Assembly (NCBI GenBank): GCA_029844215.1
Contig: CM056734.1
Location: 14,208,501 to 14,272,500, forward strand
DNA from: Przewalskia tangutica
Taxonomy: Eukaryota > Streptophyta > Magnoliopsida > Solanales > Solanaceae
Direction: 5' to 3'
Length of the DNA: 64,000 bases
The notes beneath the pieces were generated by a model that saw nothing but the letters and a program-made list of their open reading frames with translations, had not been told where the DNA came from and did no database searches. This document shows, in pieces, positions 21,774 through 33,584 of the stretch (within the stretch, counting starts at the first letter, position 1; each line of letters starts with the position of its first letter). A program made the position numbers and the translations under genes.

Positions 21774-23345
21774 AATAGGGGTGACAAAATTAGTTCAAAC
21801 TCAAATGATTCGCCCAATCCGTTTACTGGGTTTGGGCAATAGTGATTTTGATGATGGGTTAATTTGGGTTAGTTTAAATTGATCCATCATAAATCAATAG
21901 TCTAAATGAATCCATGATAATGCCGAAACTTCCACAAAAATGCTCAATTTTAACAATTAGAGCTCCACTCTATATTACAATTTTTATTTATAAATAATTA
22001 TTTAAAAATTCATTTATTATTTTGGAACAATAAAAATACACCAATGCACCCCAACCAACCACCACGCTATCCATCCACCCTACCCCTTCGGCCCCCATCA
22101 CTGAACCACTCTCACATCTCTGCCCCCTACCATGCCTACTGCACCCCAACCCCTACCACCTCCACCTACCCCCAGGCCTACCCCATTCTCAAAATTCTAT
22201 TTTATATTTATTGTTTATTTTTATAAATAATTTATAAAAAATATGATTTTTTTTCTTACCTCCCCCGCCCTACTCACACCTATCCCCATCCACCCCACCA
22301 CTTTGCCCTACCTCTATCCTCAAATTTCTATTTCATATTTTTTTACTTTTATAAAAATATGAATTTTTTTTCTTACCTCTCTCTACCGCCCTAACCTCAT
22401 CTACCCCCTGCACCCCCACCCCATCCTCAAATTTCTATTTCATATTTTTTATTATTTTTATGAAAAAAATTATTAAAAATATGAAAAAAATTCTTACCCT
22501 CCCCCTACCCCTCCACTCTCACACCATGCCTACCCTCATCCTCACATTTTTATTTCATATTCTTTTTACTTTTATAAAAAATATAAAAAAATTTCTTACT
22601 TTACCCCTACCCCTCCACCCCATCCTCAAATTTCTATTTCATATTTTTTTACTTTTATAAAAATATAAATTTTTTTCTTTACCCCCTGCCCTCCCACACC
22701 ACCCCCGAAGTTTTATTTTATATGTTTATTTTATTTATATATAAAATTTTATTAAAAAATGAGAATTTTTTCGTACCCCATCACCTACCCCCTCCCACCC
22801 ACTACCCCTGCCTTCTCACCCACCACCAAATTTTCTATTTTATATATTTATTTTACTTTTATATTTTTTTTATAAAAAATGAGAATTTTGCTTACCCCAT
22901 CCCCAGCTCCACCCCACCCGAAGTTTTTACTTTATATATTTATTTTACTTATACAAAAAAATTATAAATGAGAAATTTTTCTTACCCCCACCCTCCCACT
23001 CATTATTTTATATATTTATTTTGCTTTTATAAAAAATGAAAAAATTCTTTAAAATATTATTCTTATTGTAAAAATAAAAATATGGAAAAATCAAATATCG
23101 TACAAAATAAAATAACATCATAGAAGATAAGTTTGAAATTTGTAAAATAAGTAATGAGTCAAGTTGGTTATAACCCATCATTTAGTCTATCTTGATCCGC
23201 TTATCTTAGCTCATGTAAGTTTTGGGCGGGTTAGTCATTGACTCATCTATTGATTCAGTCCATCTTGACCCGCCCAACTTTAATCCATTTTGATCTATCC
23301 AACTTCAACTCAAACGGCTCATTCAAGTAATGTTAATTTTAGTGA
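21774..23345. mobile_element. Probable hAT-like element carrying a minisatellite; right end eroded
   Basis: The left end (taggggtgacaaaatt) looks like a plant hAT terminus and is followed by gcccaatccg-type motifs. Similar motifs recur on the right (gacccgcccaactttaatcc, about 23263). A matching right terminus is not visible. Between them lies a C/T-rich minisatellite (22035-23010). Confidence 0.4.
22035..23010. repeat. Minisatellite array 1 (about 100-bp unit, about nine copies)
   Basis: Each unit has a C-rich half (ctaccccc, caccccatcctc) followed by an A/T half (aaatttctatttcatatttt, then tataaaaaatatgaa). Repeats of the A/T half occur near 22190, 22315, 22420, 22535, 22620, 22705, 22820, 22915 and 23000. 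Open frames crossing it are chance frames. Confidence 0.8.
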
Positions 23346-23590
23346 ATATCTAAGTTTAAAAATATAAGGGGTGATAGTAAGTGAAATGAGGAATTCCCAG
23401 CAATATTAGTCTTTAATCAATTATGATGTATTCATGTCCAGATTTCAAGTATTTAAATAAACGATAGTAAAAATAAAAAATCGGTAACGGTTGCTACAGA
23501 TGATTAGGGTGATAATCTGCGATACTGTGCTCAAAGAAATGAAGTTTCTCCTTGTCGCTGATTCAACAGATGATAGCTTACCAACGACAG
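23011..23590. other. Non-coding sequence between the minisatellite and the next TIR element
   Basis: AT-rich. Includes the right part of the hAT-like element up to about 23345. No gene seen. Confidence 0.4.
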
Positions 23591-24902
23591 GGTCTGTTTG
23601 GCCAAGCTTCTGGAAAAATATTTTTATTTTTTAGTAGTTCTGCAGAAACTGTTTCTAGAGAATCTGTTAGGGTGTTTGGCCTATAATTATAGAAGTACTT
23701 CTAAGAAAGAGAAACAGTTTCATGTTTGACACATATTTATGCAAATTTACTAGAATATTCTTTTTAATATATTTAAAACTTTTTAAAATATTATTTTCTA
23801 TCATATGTTTTTAAAAATTAGTATATCTTTACAATTTAATATTTTTTTAAAAAATTATTAAATTGCAATATTTAATCAAAAAATAATATTATATTGTACA
23901 TAATAAATGTAACGACAATACGATAGTCAATGACTCAAATATGTCCAAACCTATCCCGCTCTATCCACACCTACCCCCTCCATCTCCACCCCATCCTCAA
24001 ATTTATGTTCATATTTTTTGTTACTTTTATAAAAAATGATTGAAAATATAAATTTTCTCTTACATCCCCTACCCACACATACCCCCACCCCACCCCCATT
24101 GCCCCTACCCCATCCTCAAATTTCTATTTCATATTTTTGTTATTTTTATAAAAAAATATATTAAAAAATATAACTTTTTTTCACCAACTACCCCCCCCCA
24201 ACCCGGTCCAACAACCCCATTCTCAATTTTCTATTTTATTTTTTTTTTACTTTTATAAAAATAAAAAAAAATTCTTACCCCCCCCCCCTACCCACACCCA
24301 TTCCTACCCCATCCTCAAATTTATATTTAATATTTTTGTTACTTTTATATAAAAAAAAATTATTAAAAAATATGATTTTTTAACCCCAATCCTACCCCGT
24401 CCGCCTACATCATTCTCAAATTTCTATTTTATATTTTTTTTACTTTTATAAATAATTTATAAAAAATATGAACTTTTTCTCCCCCCGCCCTACCCACACC
24501 TACTCCATCCCCATTGCCCTACACCATCCTCAAATTTCTATTTCATATTTTTTGTTACTTTTATTAAAAATATGAATTTTTTTCTTACCCTCCGCCCTAC
24601 CCACACCTACCCCCTACCCCATTCTAAAATTTCTCTTTTATATTGGGATATTATATGAGATTAAAAAGATATTTATTAAAAGAAAAGGGTAAATGAGTCC
24701 AAAAAAATTGTTTAATGAGCAAAAAGGGCTTTTCGCGAAGCACTTCTAGAGAAACATTAAATTGGTGTTTTTGCTTCTCTTCCTATATAGAAATATTTTT
24801 TGGCTTCTGAAAAATGTGTTTCTATTTCTAGAAAGTATCTGTTTGGCCAAAAAAGTGTTTCTCCACTAGAGAAACACTTTCAAAAGTTTGGCCAAACAGA
24901 AC
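23591..24902. mobile_element. TIR element carrying a second copy of the minisatellite
   Basis: The left end ggtctgtttggccaagctt and the right end (reverse complement gttctgtttggccaaactt) form an inverted repeat. Related motifs (tttctagag, agaaacacttt) lie inside both ends. The interior from 23935 to 24640 is a minisatellite of the same family as array 1. No target duplication was found; superfamily unassigned. Confidence 0.55.
23935..24640. repeat. Minisatellite array 2 (same family, about seven copies)
   Basis: Units with the core catcctcaaatttctatttc occur near 23990, 24110, 24215, 24305, 24410, 24525 and 24625. They match array 1 but sit in a different inverted-repeat element. Confidence 0.8.
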
Positions 24903-25130
24903 TAAGATTGAGAAGTAGATAATTGAAATTATATCTTACTTTATTTTAACTCTGATGTATGATACATTTTCAATCATGATATTTGAGATTTTTCAAGATT
25001 GTTATAATGGCTTAAATGTTAATAAATCGTAACTCATATTCTCATGTATACTGTATAGGAATGCATATCGTATTTTTTAAAATTATAAATATATGAACTT
25101 GCATTAAAGTACACTTTTTATAATTAATCA

Positions 25131-25609
25131 TATAAAGAAACCACCGATAGTGCTTAGTACTAGCCCAAGATCGTAATACCCGAAAAACCCGAGAAAAAAA
25201 CAAGAGAATAAACCTTCTAAGTATGAAGACGAATATGAAAGAACACTTAGAGAATACTTGAAAGACTCTTAGAGAGGATGGGAGAAATTATGATGAACAC
25301 TCTTTCTTTGAACTTGTTTTTATTTCACTTGTTAAACTTTTCTGTTTTTTTTACAAATGAGAGAGGAAGGAGCTATTTATAGGCTCCAAAACTACAAAAT
25401 ATCTTACAAACATTCTCCGAATCTCTAGAACATTCTACCATAATATCTAGATTATTAACTAATAGAATTCTCTAGAACACTTAAAGGAGGTGGTGATATT
25501 TCTAGAGAAATTCTAAAACTTGAGCTTAATTTTGGGTTTGGTCCAAAAAGATTAGTTGGATCATGAACCCACAATTAAGCTTAACCCAAAATCTAGTTTA
25601 ATTTCAATA
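25131..25609 (-). repeat. 3' LTR of Copia C
   Basis: 479 bp. On the minus strand it starts TATTGAAATTAAAC right after the polypurine tract and ends GGTTTCTTTATA. The outer end has mutated away from CA. Confidence 0.9.
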
Positions 25610-26376
25610 CTCCCCCTTAAACTTGATTTTGTCAACCAACCCGAGCTTCGAGCGAAGTAATTCTAATTTGCCCTTTGATAATGACTTGGTGAAGATATCT
25701 GCAATATTGTCCTCGCTCTGAACCTCCAAAGCTAGAAAGTTATTCAGCTCACCCAACTTCTTCATCTCAAACCTCACCGACATATCCTCTTGTAGACGAG
25801 CAATTTCAGCATCATTATTCCCGGTGATTATCATATCATCCGCGTAAAGAAGAACTACCACGTGGACTCTTCCATTCTTCTTGAAGAATATACTCGGATA
25901 AGAATTTGATGGCACATAACCGCAGAACTGAAGGAATTAAGCAAGCTTTCCATACCAGGCTCGTGGAGCTTGTTTTAACCCGTACAAAGCCTTCTTAAGC
26001 TTGCACACATAATCGGGATGCTCTCATGATTTGAAACCAAGTGGTTGATCCATGAAGATATCCTTATCAAGCTCACCGTATAAAAAACATTCTTCACATC
26101 TAGTTGCTATGACTTCCGGCCAAAGTTTGCGGCTAAAGATAAAAGTGAACGTATCATAGTCATTTTCGCCACTGGATTGAAAGTCTCATCATAATCTTCT
26201 CCATACTTCTGAGAGAACCCTCGAGCAACCAACCTTACCTTAAATCTGTCAATGCTCCCATCCGTTTTCCGCTTAATTCGATACACCCATTTACAAGAAA
26301 CGGGTTGGACATCCTTGAGTTTCGGAATCAAATCCCAAGTTTCGTTCTTCATGAGATCATTCATATCCTCCTTCAT
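25604..26376 (-). pseudogene. Copia C reverse transcriptase remnant
   Basis: An N-terminal RT piece at 26376-26107 (VARGFSQKYGEDYDETFNPV) is followed by a disrupted middle. Then 25915-25604 carries the catalytic YADD motif (LLYADDMIITGNN) and LGELNNFLALEVQ. That segment is fused without a gap to SEDNIADIFTKSL, normally the extreme C-terminus of RNase H. The join marks an in-frame internal deletion of several hundred bases. Confidence 0.85.
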
Positions 26377-27038
26377 TGCGACCTCTCACTCTTGAAATCC
26401 TTTTGCTTCATCATACGATAATGGCTCATCTTCGACTAATGGAGCTGCAAAGTAGCATGAGTAAGTAGTGACAAACCTTTCATCTCTGAACCGAGCAGGC
26501 CTAACAATGTTTCTTTTTTGCCGTTGATTAGCCATGAAACCATGATCTTCTTCCTCATCTATCTTGGTTAGTGCTCCCCCTTTCACCTTGTGTCTCCTTC
26601 TCAGGACTTCCGCTCCCACTTGGCATTTGATGAGTTGGTTCATCATTCTTGGAGGAACTCGCACCATCTTGCTCATCCAAGACTTGAGGTGGCCCATAAT
26701 ATGAAGAAACTTCATCAAAGACAACATCACGATACACGATGTACCTGTGTGTCTCTGGATCCATACACCTCCAGCTCTTCCTTTGTTCATCATAGCCGAT
26801 AAAGATGCATTTCTTCGCCTTTGCCTCCAGCTTGGTTCTTTGAGAGTCGAACACATGGACGTAGCAGATTGATCCAAATATCCTGAGATGTTTCACCGTT
26901 GGCTTCTTCCCATGAACAATCTCCTAAGGAGACTTCATATTGTTCGGACTAAGTGGCATCCAGTTGATGACTTACGCTGCACATCTCATGCCTTCTGCCC
27001 ATAAGGCTTTAGGCAAATTCTTGTCATGTAGTCAACTT

Positions 27039-27787
27039 CTACCCGTCTCGATTAAATGTCTGATTTTCCTTTCTGCTACTCCATTTTGTTGAGGTGTATA
27101 CGGGCATGTAAATTCTCTCTTGATACCACAATTTCGACAAAAAGAGAAAAACTCTTTTTGCATAAACCCCCCCCCCCCCCCCCCCATTATTTTTCCTTAA
27201 GGTCTTGATCTTCCGACTCAACTCTCCCTTCACGCTAATCTTGAATTCTTGAAACTTGGAGAATACTTCTGATTTTTCCTTCACAAAGTATACCCAAGTG
27301 TACCATGAGAAATCATCAACAAACAACAACATATATCGAGACCCGAAATAGGAGGATGTTCTCGTCGGACCCATCAAATCACTATGGATCCTTTCCAACG
27401 GATCGTGAAGTGGAGTTGTCAAATGGAAGTCTATGTGATTTTCCATATTGACAACCTTCACAAAGTTTTCCTTCATCCTGAATCTTCAATTTTGGGAGTC
27501 CATTGACCAAATCCTTATTCACCATCACTTTGAGCTTAGTCATATTTATATGACCAAGCCTAGCATGCCGCATTTTCATTGGTACTCGTCTTCTTAACAT
27601 AAGAATTTGAGGCCAATAAAACATATAAATCTTTAACCCGTGCTCCGGTGTGAACCACATCCGTCTTTAACTCTTTAATATTTTTTAAGAATTTAACGTC
27701 TCTTGGGCCAAATAAAACGTAGTTACTAGAGTCCACCTCATTTACTACAGAGAGAAGATTCTTCCTTACTCCAGGAACATGATACAC
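27039..27787 (-). pseudogene. Copia C GAG-pre-integrase and integrase remnant
   Basis: 27787-27480 carries YHVPGVRKNLLSV and the CEGCQYGKSHRLPF zinc-binding segment. 27476-27039 carries IHSDLMGPTRTSSYFGSRYM and KSEVFSKFQEFKISV. A run of about 18 C on the plus strand (27168-27185) interrupts the frame just where the next integrase motif would lie; it may be a homopolymer artefact or a real expansion. Confidence 0.8.
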
Positions 27788-28921
27788 GTTCTTGAGAGTG
27801 ATTAGGCTTCCATCATCTCCTTCAATGACAACTGTCCCTTCCTTCTCAACTCGGTGGATTGAATTATCCGCGGTAATGATGACTTATTTCCCGTCATGAC
27901 GCTGAAGACTAGAAAATAACTTCTCGTCTCCGGTAATATGATGGCTACAACCAGAATCTACAATCCACTCATTTCCAAGGATGTACCTGAAGATGCAGCC
28001 TCCACCGTGAAACATTTCCCCCATTATTCATCTTCAGTATGACCTTTTGATTCCGCCATATTTGTTTCCTTCAGCTTGACTCGACAATCTCTTTTGAAAT
28101 GCCCAAGTTTTTCACACCGGTAGCACTTGAATCGTTTCTTATCTCCAGTAGAAGATCCTTTTCGTCCATCATTGTTCTTTGCACCACCATCCCTGGATTT
28201 GGCTTTGAAGCTTTGTTGCCTCCGAGCTACAAAAGCGCTTCCCGAATCATCATAGATTTTACTCTGGTCATTGCATGGCTAGTGATTCTTGCGAAGCTAG
28301 CAAGTTTCAAATTCCTCCAAGAAAGGTTGTGTAGCCCATCCTTGAACTGAAGTAACAAACGGTGTATATTCGGGTCTTAGACCACGAATAATAGGCCGCT
28401 TCAACCGAGCTTCAGAAATCGACTCCTCCGAATTTAGAGTATTAATCTCAGAGCAAAGATTTTTTACCTTGATAAAAACTCGAGATCAAGACTTCTTACT
28501 TCGTGATTCGCCAACTCGTTTCTCAACAGAATGAGCCTCGTTCTTCTTGTTGAACAATTGATCTAACGCCTGCCAAATAGAACTAGCGGATGTACACCTT
28601 GAGACATGCTCAAATACTCCCGAGGATATTGACTTCTTCAAAGCAAACTCCGTGATCGCATTCTTCCGTGTCCACTTTGTCGCCACGCCGCCGCAACATC
28701 TCCCTTTGGTGGTGTTGTGTTGCTACCACCGACGACATCCCATAAGTCCTCACTCACCAAGTGTGACTCCATACATGACTTCTATAATCGGTAGTTAGAT
28801 TGGTTTAAGATCTCCATTCCCAATCCAACGACACGACCCATTGATTCCATACTTAGAGTAATCCCGAGTTCTCCTAAACCCCGATCTTGATGAGCACAAG
28901 ATTAGAATGACTCTGATACCA

Positions 28922-29386
28922 TGTAGAGAAATCACTGATAGTGCTTATCACTAGCCCAAGACCGTAATACCTGAGAAAAATCAAGAGAATAAACCCTCTA
29001 AGTATGAAGAAGAATATGGAAGAACACTTAGAGAATACTTGAAAAACTCTTAGAGAGGATGAGAGAAATTATGATGAACACTCTTTCTTTGAACTTGTTT
29101 TTATTTCACTTGTTCAACTTTTCTGTTTTTTTACAAATGAGAGAGGAAGGAGCTATTTATAGGCTCAAAAACTACAAAATATCTTACAAACCTTCTCATA
29201 ATCTCTAGAACTTTCTACCATAATATCTAGATTATTAACTAATAGAATTCTCTAGACACTTAAAGAAAGTGATGATGTTTCTAGAGATTCTAGAATTTGG
29301 GCTTAATTTTGAGTTTGATCCAAAAATATTAATTGGATCATGAACCCATAATTCAGGTTAACCCAAAATCTAATTTAATTTCAATA
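28922..29386 (-). repeat. 5' LTR of Copia C
   Basis: 465 bp, near-identical to the 3' LTR apart from scattered substitutions and small indels. It ends CTACA on the minus strand, immediately followed by the PBS. Confidence 0.9.
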
Positions 29387-29391
29387 AATCA

Positions 29392-29757
29392 AAGCTATTG
29401 TAACATTTACAAGTGGTTTAAAAGATTTAAGAACCAATGTTATTTTTAGGTATCTCTCAAGGTAATCGTAAAGAAGTATTTTTGCTTACTAGAAAATGTA
29501 ACAACCTAAATTTCTCAACACAAAAACTACGGTATTATATACAATATTGATCTCAATAACTGGAAGATTACAAATTTAGAATGTAATCAACAAAAGGAAA
29601 TCGAAGAACAACTGAAGAAATAAAATAGGTAATCTTTAACAAAAGAAAAAAATAAGATGGGTAATCAGTTAATACCTAACATTGTATTCGGGTTTTTTTG
29701 TGCTAATTATTCGGTTATTACTACTTGGACTTCTTCTCAATTTAGCTCGAGAATCCA
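29392..29757. other. Non-coding gap between Copia C and the hAT nest
   Basis: AT-rich and no feature recognised. Confidence 0.5.
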
Positions 29758-29765
29758 GATTTAGG

Positions 29766-30714
29766 CAGGGCGTCTCAAATATTTTGATGACCCTGTTGTA
29801 ATTCGTAAAAGTGAGTCCTTAATATAAGTAATAAGTAATAAGTTTGATTTGAAATCTGAATTTGGACCTCCACATGCGCGCATCACTGAAACTGAATTAC
29901 TCTATTTTGATTGAGCTAAAACCTGCGAATTATATATCTTTACAGTAAATTCTGGCTAATATTACTTAATACAAAATGAAAAAAAAAGGCCCATAAATTT
30001 TTTCATTTTTTCAAGGGCCTTGTGAGTAAGGGTGAGCACGGGTACAGGGTACTCAGATACCCGATCGGAACCGACACTAACGGATAGGTTTCGGGTAGAT
30101 ATATTAGTATAACGGGTAGGTTCCGGATAGTAAAATTAGGAACCGATAAACATCGGGTCCGATTCCGAAAAATAGAGACCGGGTACCCGGACCCGAAACC
30201 GATACCCGATCCCTATGAACCCATCCCCCGTTTAAATATATATATATATATATATATATTTAAAAAAAAAGATTTCACCGTAGATGTCAGTTCTTAGATA
30301 AGACCAGAAGACTTTGCAAGACAAGTAGTGACTACCGGAAGCTCCATCGTGGGTTGTCAATGTCTACCTACCCAATTTAAGGAACATAACAGACAGGATT
30401 GTCAATAAATGGTCGTTTGAGAATCCAGAAGAGCTGAGAGCTTGAGAAGAACATTTTCAAAGACTAAACAAGTAGCTTTCACTGCTTCAAAAGGCGAGCA
30501 CGAGTACCCGGGGACCTACCTAGAACCGCAGGGTCTGTGTAGGTTCCGGGTAGGTTTCGGGTAATGATTGCTACGGGTAGGTTCCGGATAGTAACTTTAG
30601 GAACCGGTCTTTTATAGGGTAGAGTCCGAATAGTTAAAAAATGGTAGTGTTCCCGGACCCGCTCACCTCTAATTGTGAGGTAACATAACTCGCACGGACT
30701 CAAAGACGATCCTG
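29766..30714. mobile_element. hAT-like element (copy 2), split by another hAT
   Basis: The ends are CAGGGCGTCTCAAA and, reverse complemented, CAGGATCGTCTTTGA. The flanking 8-bp repeat is gatttagg on the left (29758-29765) and catttagg on the right (30715-30722), 7 of 8 matching. Apart from the inner insertion it is about 300 bp, matches copy 1 at 15054-15251 in reverse, and has no transposase. Confidence 0.75.
30027..30671. mobile_element. Second hAT-type element nested in hAT copy 2
   Basis: Terminal repeats are TAAGGGTGAGCACGGG on the left and, reverse complemented, TAGAGGTGAGCGGG on the right. Flanks are cttgtgag (30019-30026) and attgtgag (30672-30679), an 8-bp duplication with one mismatch. 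Removing it restores the host sequence by comparison with copy 1. The interior is dense in cgggtac/ggttccgg motifs and contains a short TA microsatellite (about 30236-30259). Confidence 0.75.
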
Positions 30715-30722
30715 CATTTAGG

Positions 30723-31189
30723 TACAGGTCTTACATATAATTGGCATCCTTTTAAACCAACATTATTTAGCAAATTTTAAGCCTAAAAATATTGGCATTA
30801 CGTAACCAAATTTTTCATCAATGTATTTTGCCTGAGCAAAAGTGGGGGAGAATATCTTTCTTTCCTTTATTTCACGTTATTGTATCCTTAAAATTAGGGA
30901 TTCTATATTTTTTATTTCGTTAGTAATATCCCTAAATCTAGGGATCCAACTATTAATATTGTCACTTTTTTATTTGGAGTAAGTATTAGTTAGAATACTC
31001 TAATTTTTTTAATTTCACGTTGGATATCCCTAAAGCTACTGATTCAATTATCTATTTCCCTTATTCACATTTTTGCAGCAACATTAAAATACTTTCCATA
31101 TCAATAAAGTTGTTTTTAATTCATACATTTATATCATGATTTGTGTAGAATTCATTCTGCTTATTATTGTCTACAACGCGTTATACTAA
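30723..31189. other. Non-coding stretch; no feature recognised
   Basis: AT-rich with loosely repeated atccctaaa motifs. No open frame of interest. Confidence 0.45.
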
Positions 31190-31650
31190 TGTATACATGT
31201 GTATACAGATCAATAGATACTAATGTAAATAAATATATATCAAGTTATTAAGTGAATACTGCCCGATGGATAACAATGGAAATAAATGTATTACACATTT
31301 GTTAGATGAATACGGACCAATGTATATCAATGAAAAATCATAAAGATATCAATGCAAATAAATGTATACCAATTTATTAGATGAATACAACAATATATAC
31401 CAAATTATTAGGTGAATACAAGCCAGTGAATTCCAATACAAATAAATGTATACATTTTGTTAGGTGAATCCGGACCAATGTATACCAGTGCAAATAAATA
31501 TATACAAACTTATTAGGTGAATGCGGATTAATGTATAACCATGTAAAATTATAAAGATATTAATTCAAATAAATGTTTGCCAACTTATTAGATGAATTGA
31601 CGATGTATACCAGTTTATTAAGTGAATATGAATCAATGCATACCAATATT
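31190..31650. repeat. Degenerate minisatellite (about 50-70 bp unit, about eight copies)
   Basis: The core ttattaggtgaatacggaccaatg with tataccaatgcaaataaatg recurs near 31240, 31297, 31370, 31403, 31456, 31507, 31581 and 31612, with irregular spacing. Confidence 0.7.
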
Positions 31651-32533
31651 TACATGTCAATTCCCTAGAGAAAGAATATCCTTGAAGACAAATCATTAAA
31701 CAAGTTTATATATATATGTGTGAGTGTGGAGTTTTTATTGTAAAACCAACATAAACACAATATCAATAACATTGATTTGGATATAGTGAAAATTTTGGGA
31801 TATATTCCGATGGATTTACGGGTTTGATTGAAAAATTTAAAGAGAGATAAGAAAAGAGAATGAAAATATTGAGAGATGCGGTAATGTGAAACCACAAATC
31901 TTTTTTTTGCGCGGATTTCCTTCAAAGGCACCAGAAAAAGATGTCTTTTGCTTAAAAATATTTAAAAGTTCTTGGTTCGAGAGTTTGTCTTGAAAGCAAA
32001 CTCTGTCTTAACCTTAAGACAAACTCTACTGGATAAGGCATAGTTTGCAGTTTTCAAACTCTGCCTAGCGAATTCAAACTATACCTTGCGAATTTCTTTT
32101 AATGTTTGATTGAGCAAGTGTTTGAAACCGGAACTCAAGAATTTTTAGGTGAAGGAAAAAAATTTAAATAATTCAATTTGAGGGGCTATTAAATACCACC
32201 CCAAAATAAGAACAATTCTTCAAATTACCCTTTACAGATCCGGGCTTAGTTTATGGGTCATATAATGCAAAAATAATACTAGCCCAAAACGTGGGTTTTG
32301 GCTATTTAGTGCCATGATTCTACAGGATTGCTATTTGATGCCAATAATATCTGTATATTGATACACCGTGCCAATTCCCCATTTAGCTCCTGGCCAAATA
32401 GTCCCAACTGGATCAACATCGTTCAACACTTATGGCCCATAATCCCTTACCAAGCCAGCCTTGTTTACAACAAAAATGATGTATTTTATGTTCTAAGTGA
32501 TAAATGAGCTTTACATTGGATGTTGAACCGCTA
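31651..32533. other. Non-coding stretch; no gene seen
   Basis: Contains a short imperfect internal repeat around aaactctgcc (about 31990-32090). Nothing else could be assigned. Confidence 0.45.
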
Positions 32534-32548
32534 GATACAAGCATCATT

Positions 32549-32754
32549 TTTTTTTTTGTCGACGGCGAATTCGCACCGCTACTCTTTCGAAATACAAGAC
32601 AGTGCTTGACCGACGCAAAGAAATGCAAACCACGCCGCCAGTAAACCACACTTGGCAGTTCACGCGATGCACTAACCAAAAAGTTTATGCAGGATCGAAC
32701 TCGCGACCATGGCCCGCGCCATCGCTACACCAACTTGGCTACCCTTGCGGGTAT
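32549..32754 (-). mobile_element. tRNA-derived SINE
   Basis: On the minus strand the head reads agggtagccaagttggtgta (A-box-like, about 32725-32745), followed by a pol III B box gtcgcgagttcgatcc (plus 32692-32707). A 3' poly(A) tail is seen as the T run at 32549-32557. A perfect 15-bp target duplication gatacaagcatcatt flanks it (32534-32548 and 32755-32769), which fits LINE-type retroposition. It is 206 bp; I do not assign a named family. Confidence 0.9.
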
Positions 32755-32769
32755 GATACAAGCATCATT

Positions 32770-33584
32770 GTAATGGCAATATATTGGTTCAATTCACTTT
32801 AAGCCCATGTTTCCCTACCTCAATATATAGGGAAATCATTAATTGTTAAAGTTATGGCTGTTATAAAGATATACTATAGTTCTTCTATGAGGCTACCTTA
32901 ATATTTGAACATGAATTTTACTTAGAAAGAAATTAAATTAATTTCACTTATAATATATCTCAAACAAGTTGGAAAAAAGAGTATTTGCATGTCAATAATG
33001 TCTGTTGGTATGGAGCTTATGCACAAATTCATGTTTGTTGATGAATTTTTCTTTTCACTAGCTATTAGGCACAGGCTTTCTAGCTAGTACTCATTCTATA
33101 GTTTAGAGAATCTCTTGGAAAATCATTTTCTCTATGATTGTTCCGAGACTTTGTAACATTTACGTTCAATCGATGACATTATTAGTTAACAAAACTATTT
33201 TTTCCTGTGTTGAAATAAAAAAAGAAGATGTGTCTACCGTGAAGGTTACAACTTTTGTGTTATTTAATAGTGTGGACTGTGGACAACTTAAATATAAACA
33301 AAACTTTAAAATTATTCTTATTAAATGAAGGTTACCACTACCAAACAATGAAGACGGTATCATACCATTCAAAATAGGTTTTTTATTTTATTAAATGGGG
33401 AAGGATGAACAACAATAACATACCAAGTGAAATTTCACAATGTGGGTTTGGAGAGTACGCAGACATTACATCTATCATGGTTGAGAGGTTGTTTCCGAAA
33501 GGAGAATGATGATCAAGATTTTAAATTCTATTAGTCTCGTCTCTAATCTTAAAAACGGTTTAGGCACTGTCAAGTGATGGTTTG
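32770..33584. other. Non-coding stretch; no gene seen
   Basis: AT-rich. The overlapping open frames at 33134-33328 and 33166-33372 on opposite strands have no recognisable domain. Confidence 0.45.

Larger units (their letters stand above)
25131..29386 (-). mobile_element. Full-length Copia retrotransposon C with both LTRs
   Basis: 5' LTR 28922-29386, 3' LTR 25131-25609, flanked by aatca on both sides (25126-25130, 29387-29391). The tRNA-iMet PBS (TGGTATCAGAG on the minus strand) is at 28911-28921, directly after the 5' LTR. A polypurine tract (AAGGGGGAG) is at about 25610-25619. In minus-strand order: gag 28700-28150; zinc knuckle CYRCEKLGHFKRDC at about 28120; protease remnant about 27950; GAG-pre-integrase 27790-27480 (ARLGHINMTKL, CEGCQYGKSHRLPF); integrase 27476-27000 (DLMGPTRTSS, LLFVDDFSWYTWVYF); RT 26376-25604 (NETWDLIPK, SCKWVYRIKRKTDG, VLLYADDMIITG). 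Stops and frameshifts separate them. The end of RT is joined directly to the last residues of RNase H, so most of RNase H is deleted and the element cannot be autonomous. Confidence 0.93.

Noticed and set aside
22044..22967. Pro/Leu-rich open frames
   Set aside because: Readings of the C/T-rich minisatellite, with no conservation between units in frame.
27168..27185. Run of about 18 C as a possible functional G-quadruplex
   Set aside because: Lies inside a dead integrase frame. A homopolymer expansion or sequencing artefact is simpler.
32692..32745. Possible tRNA gene
   Set aside because: A- and B-box-like motifs are present, but they are followed by a SINE body, poly(A) tail and target duplication, and a cloverleaf is not convincing.
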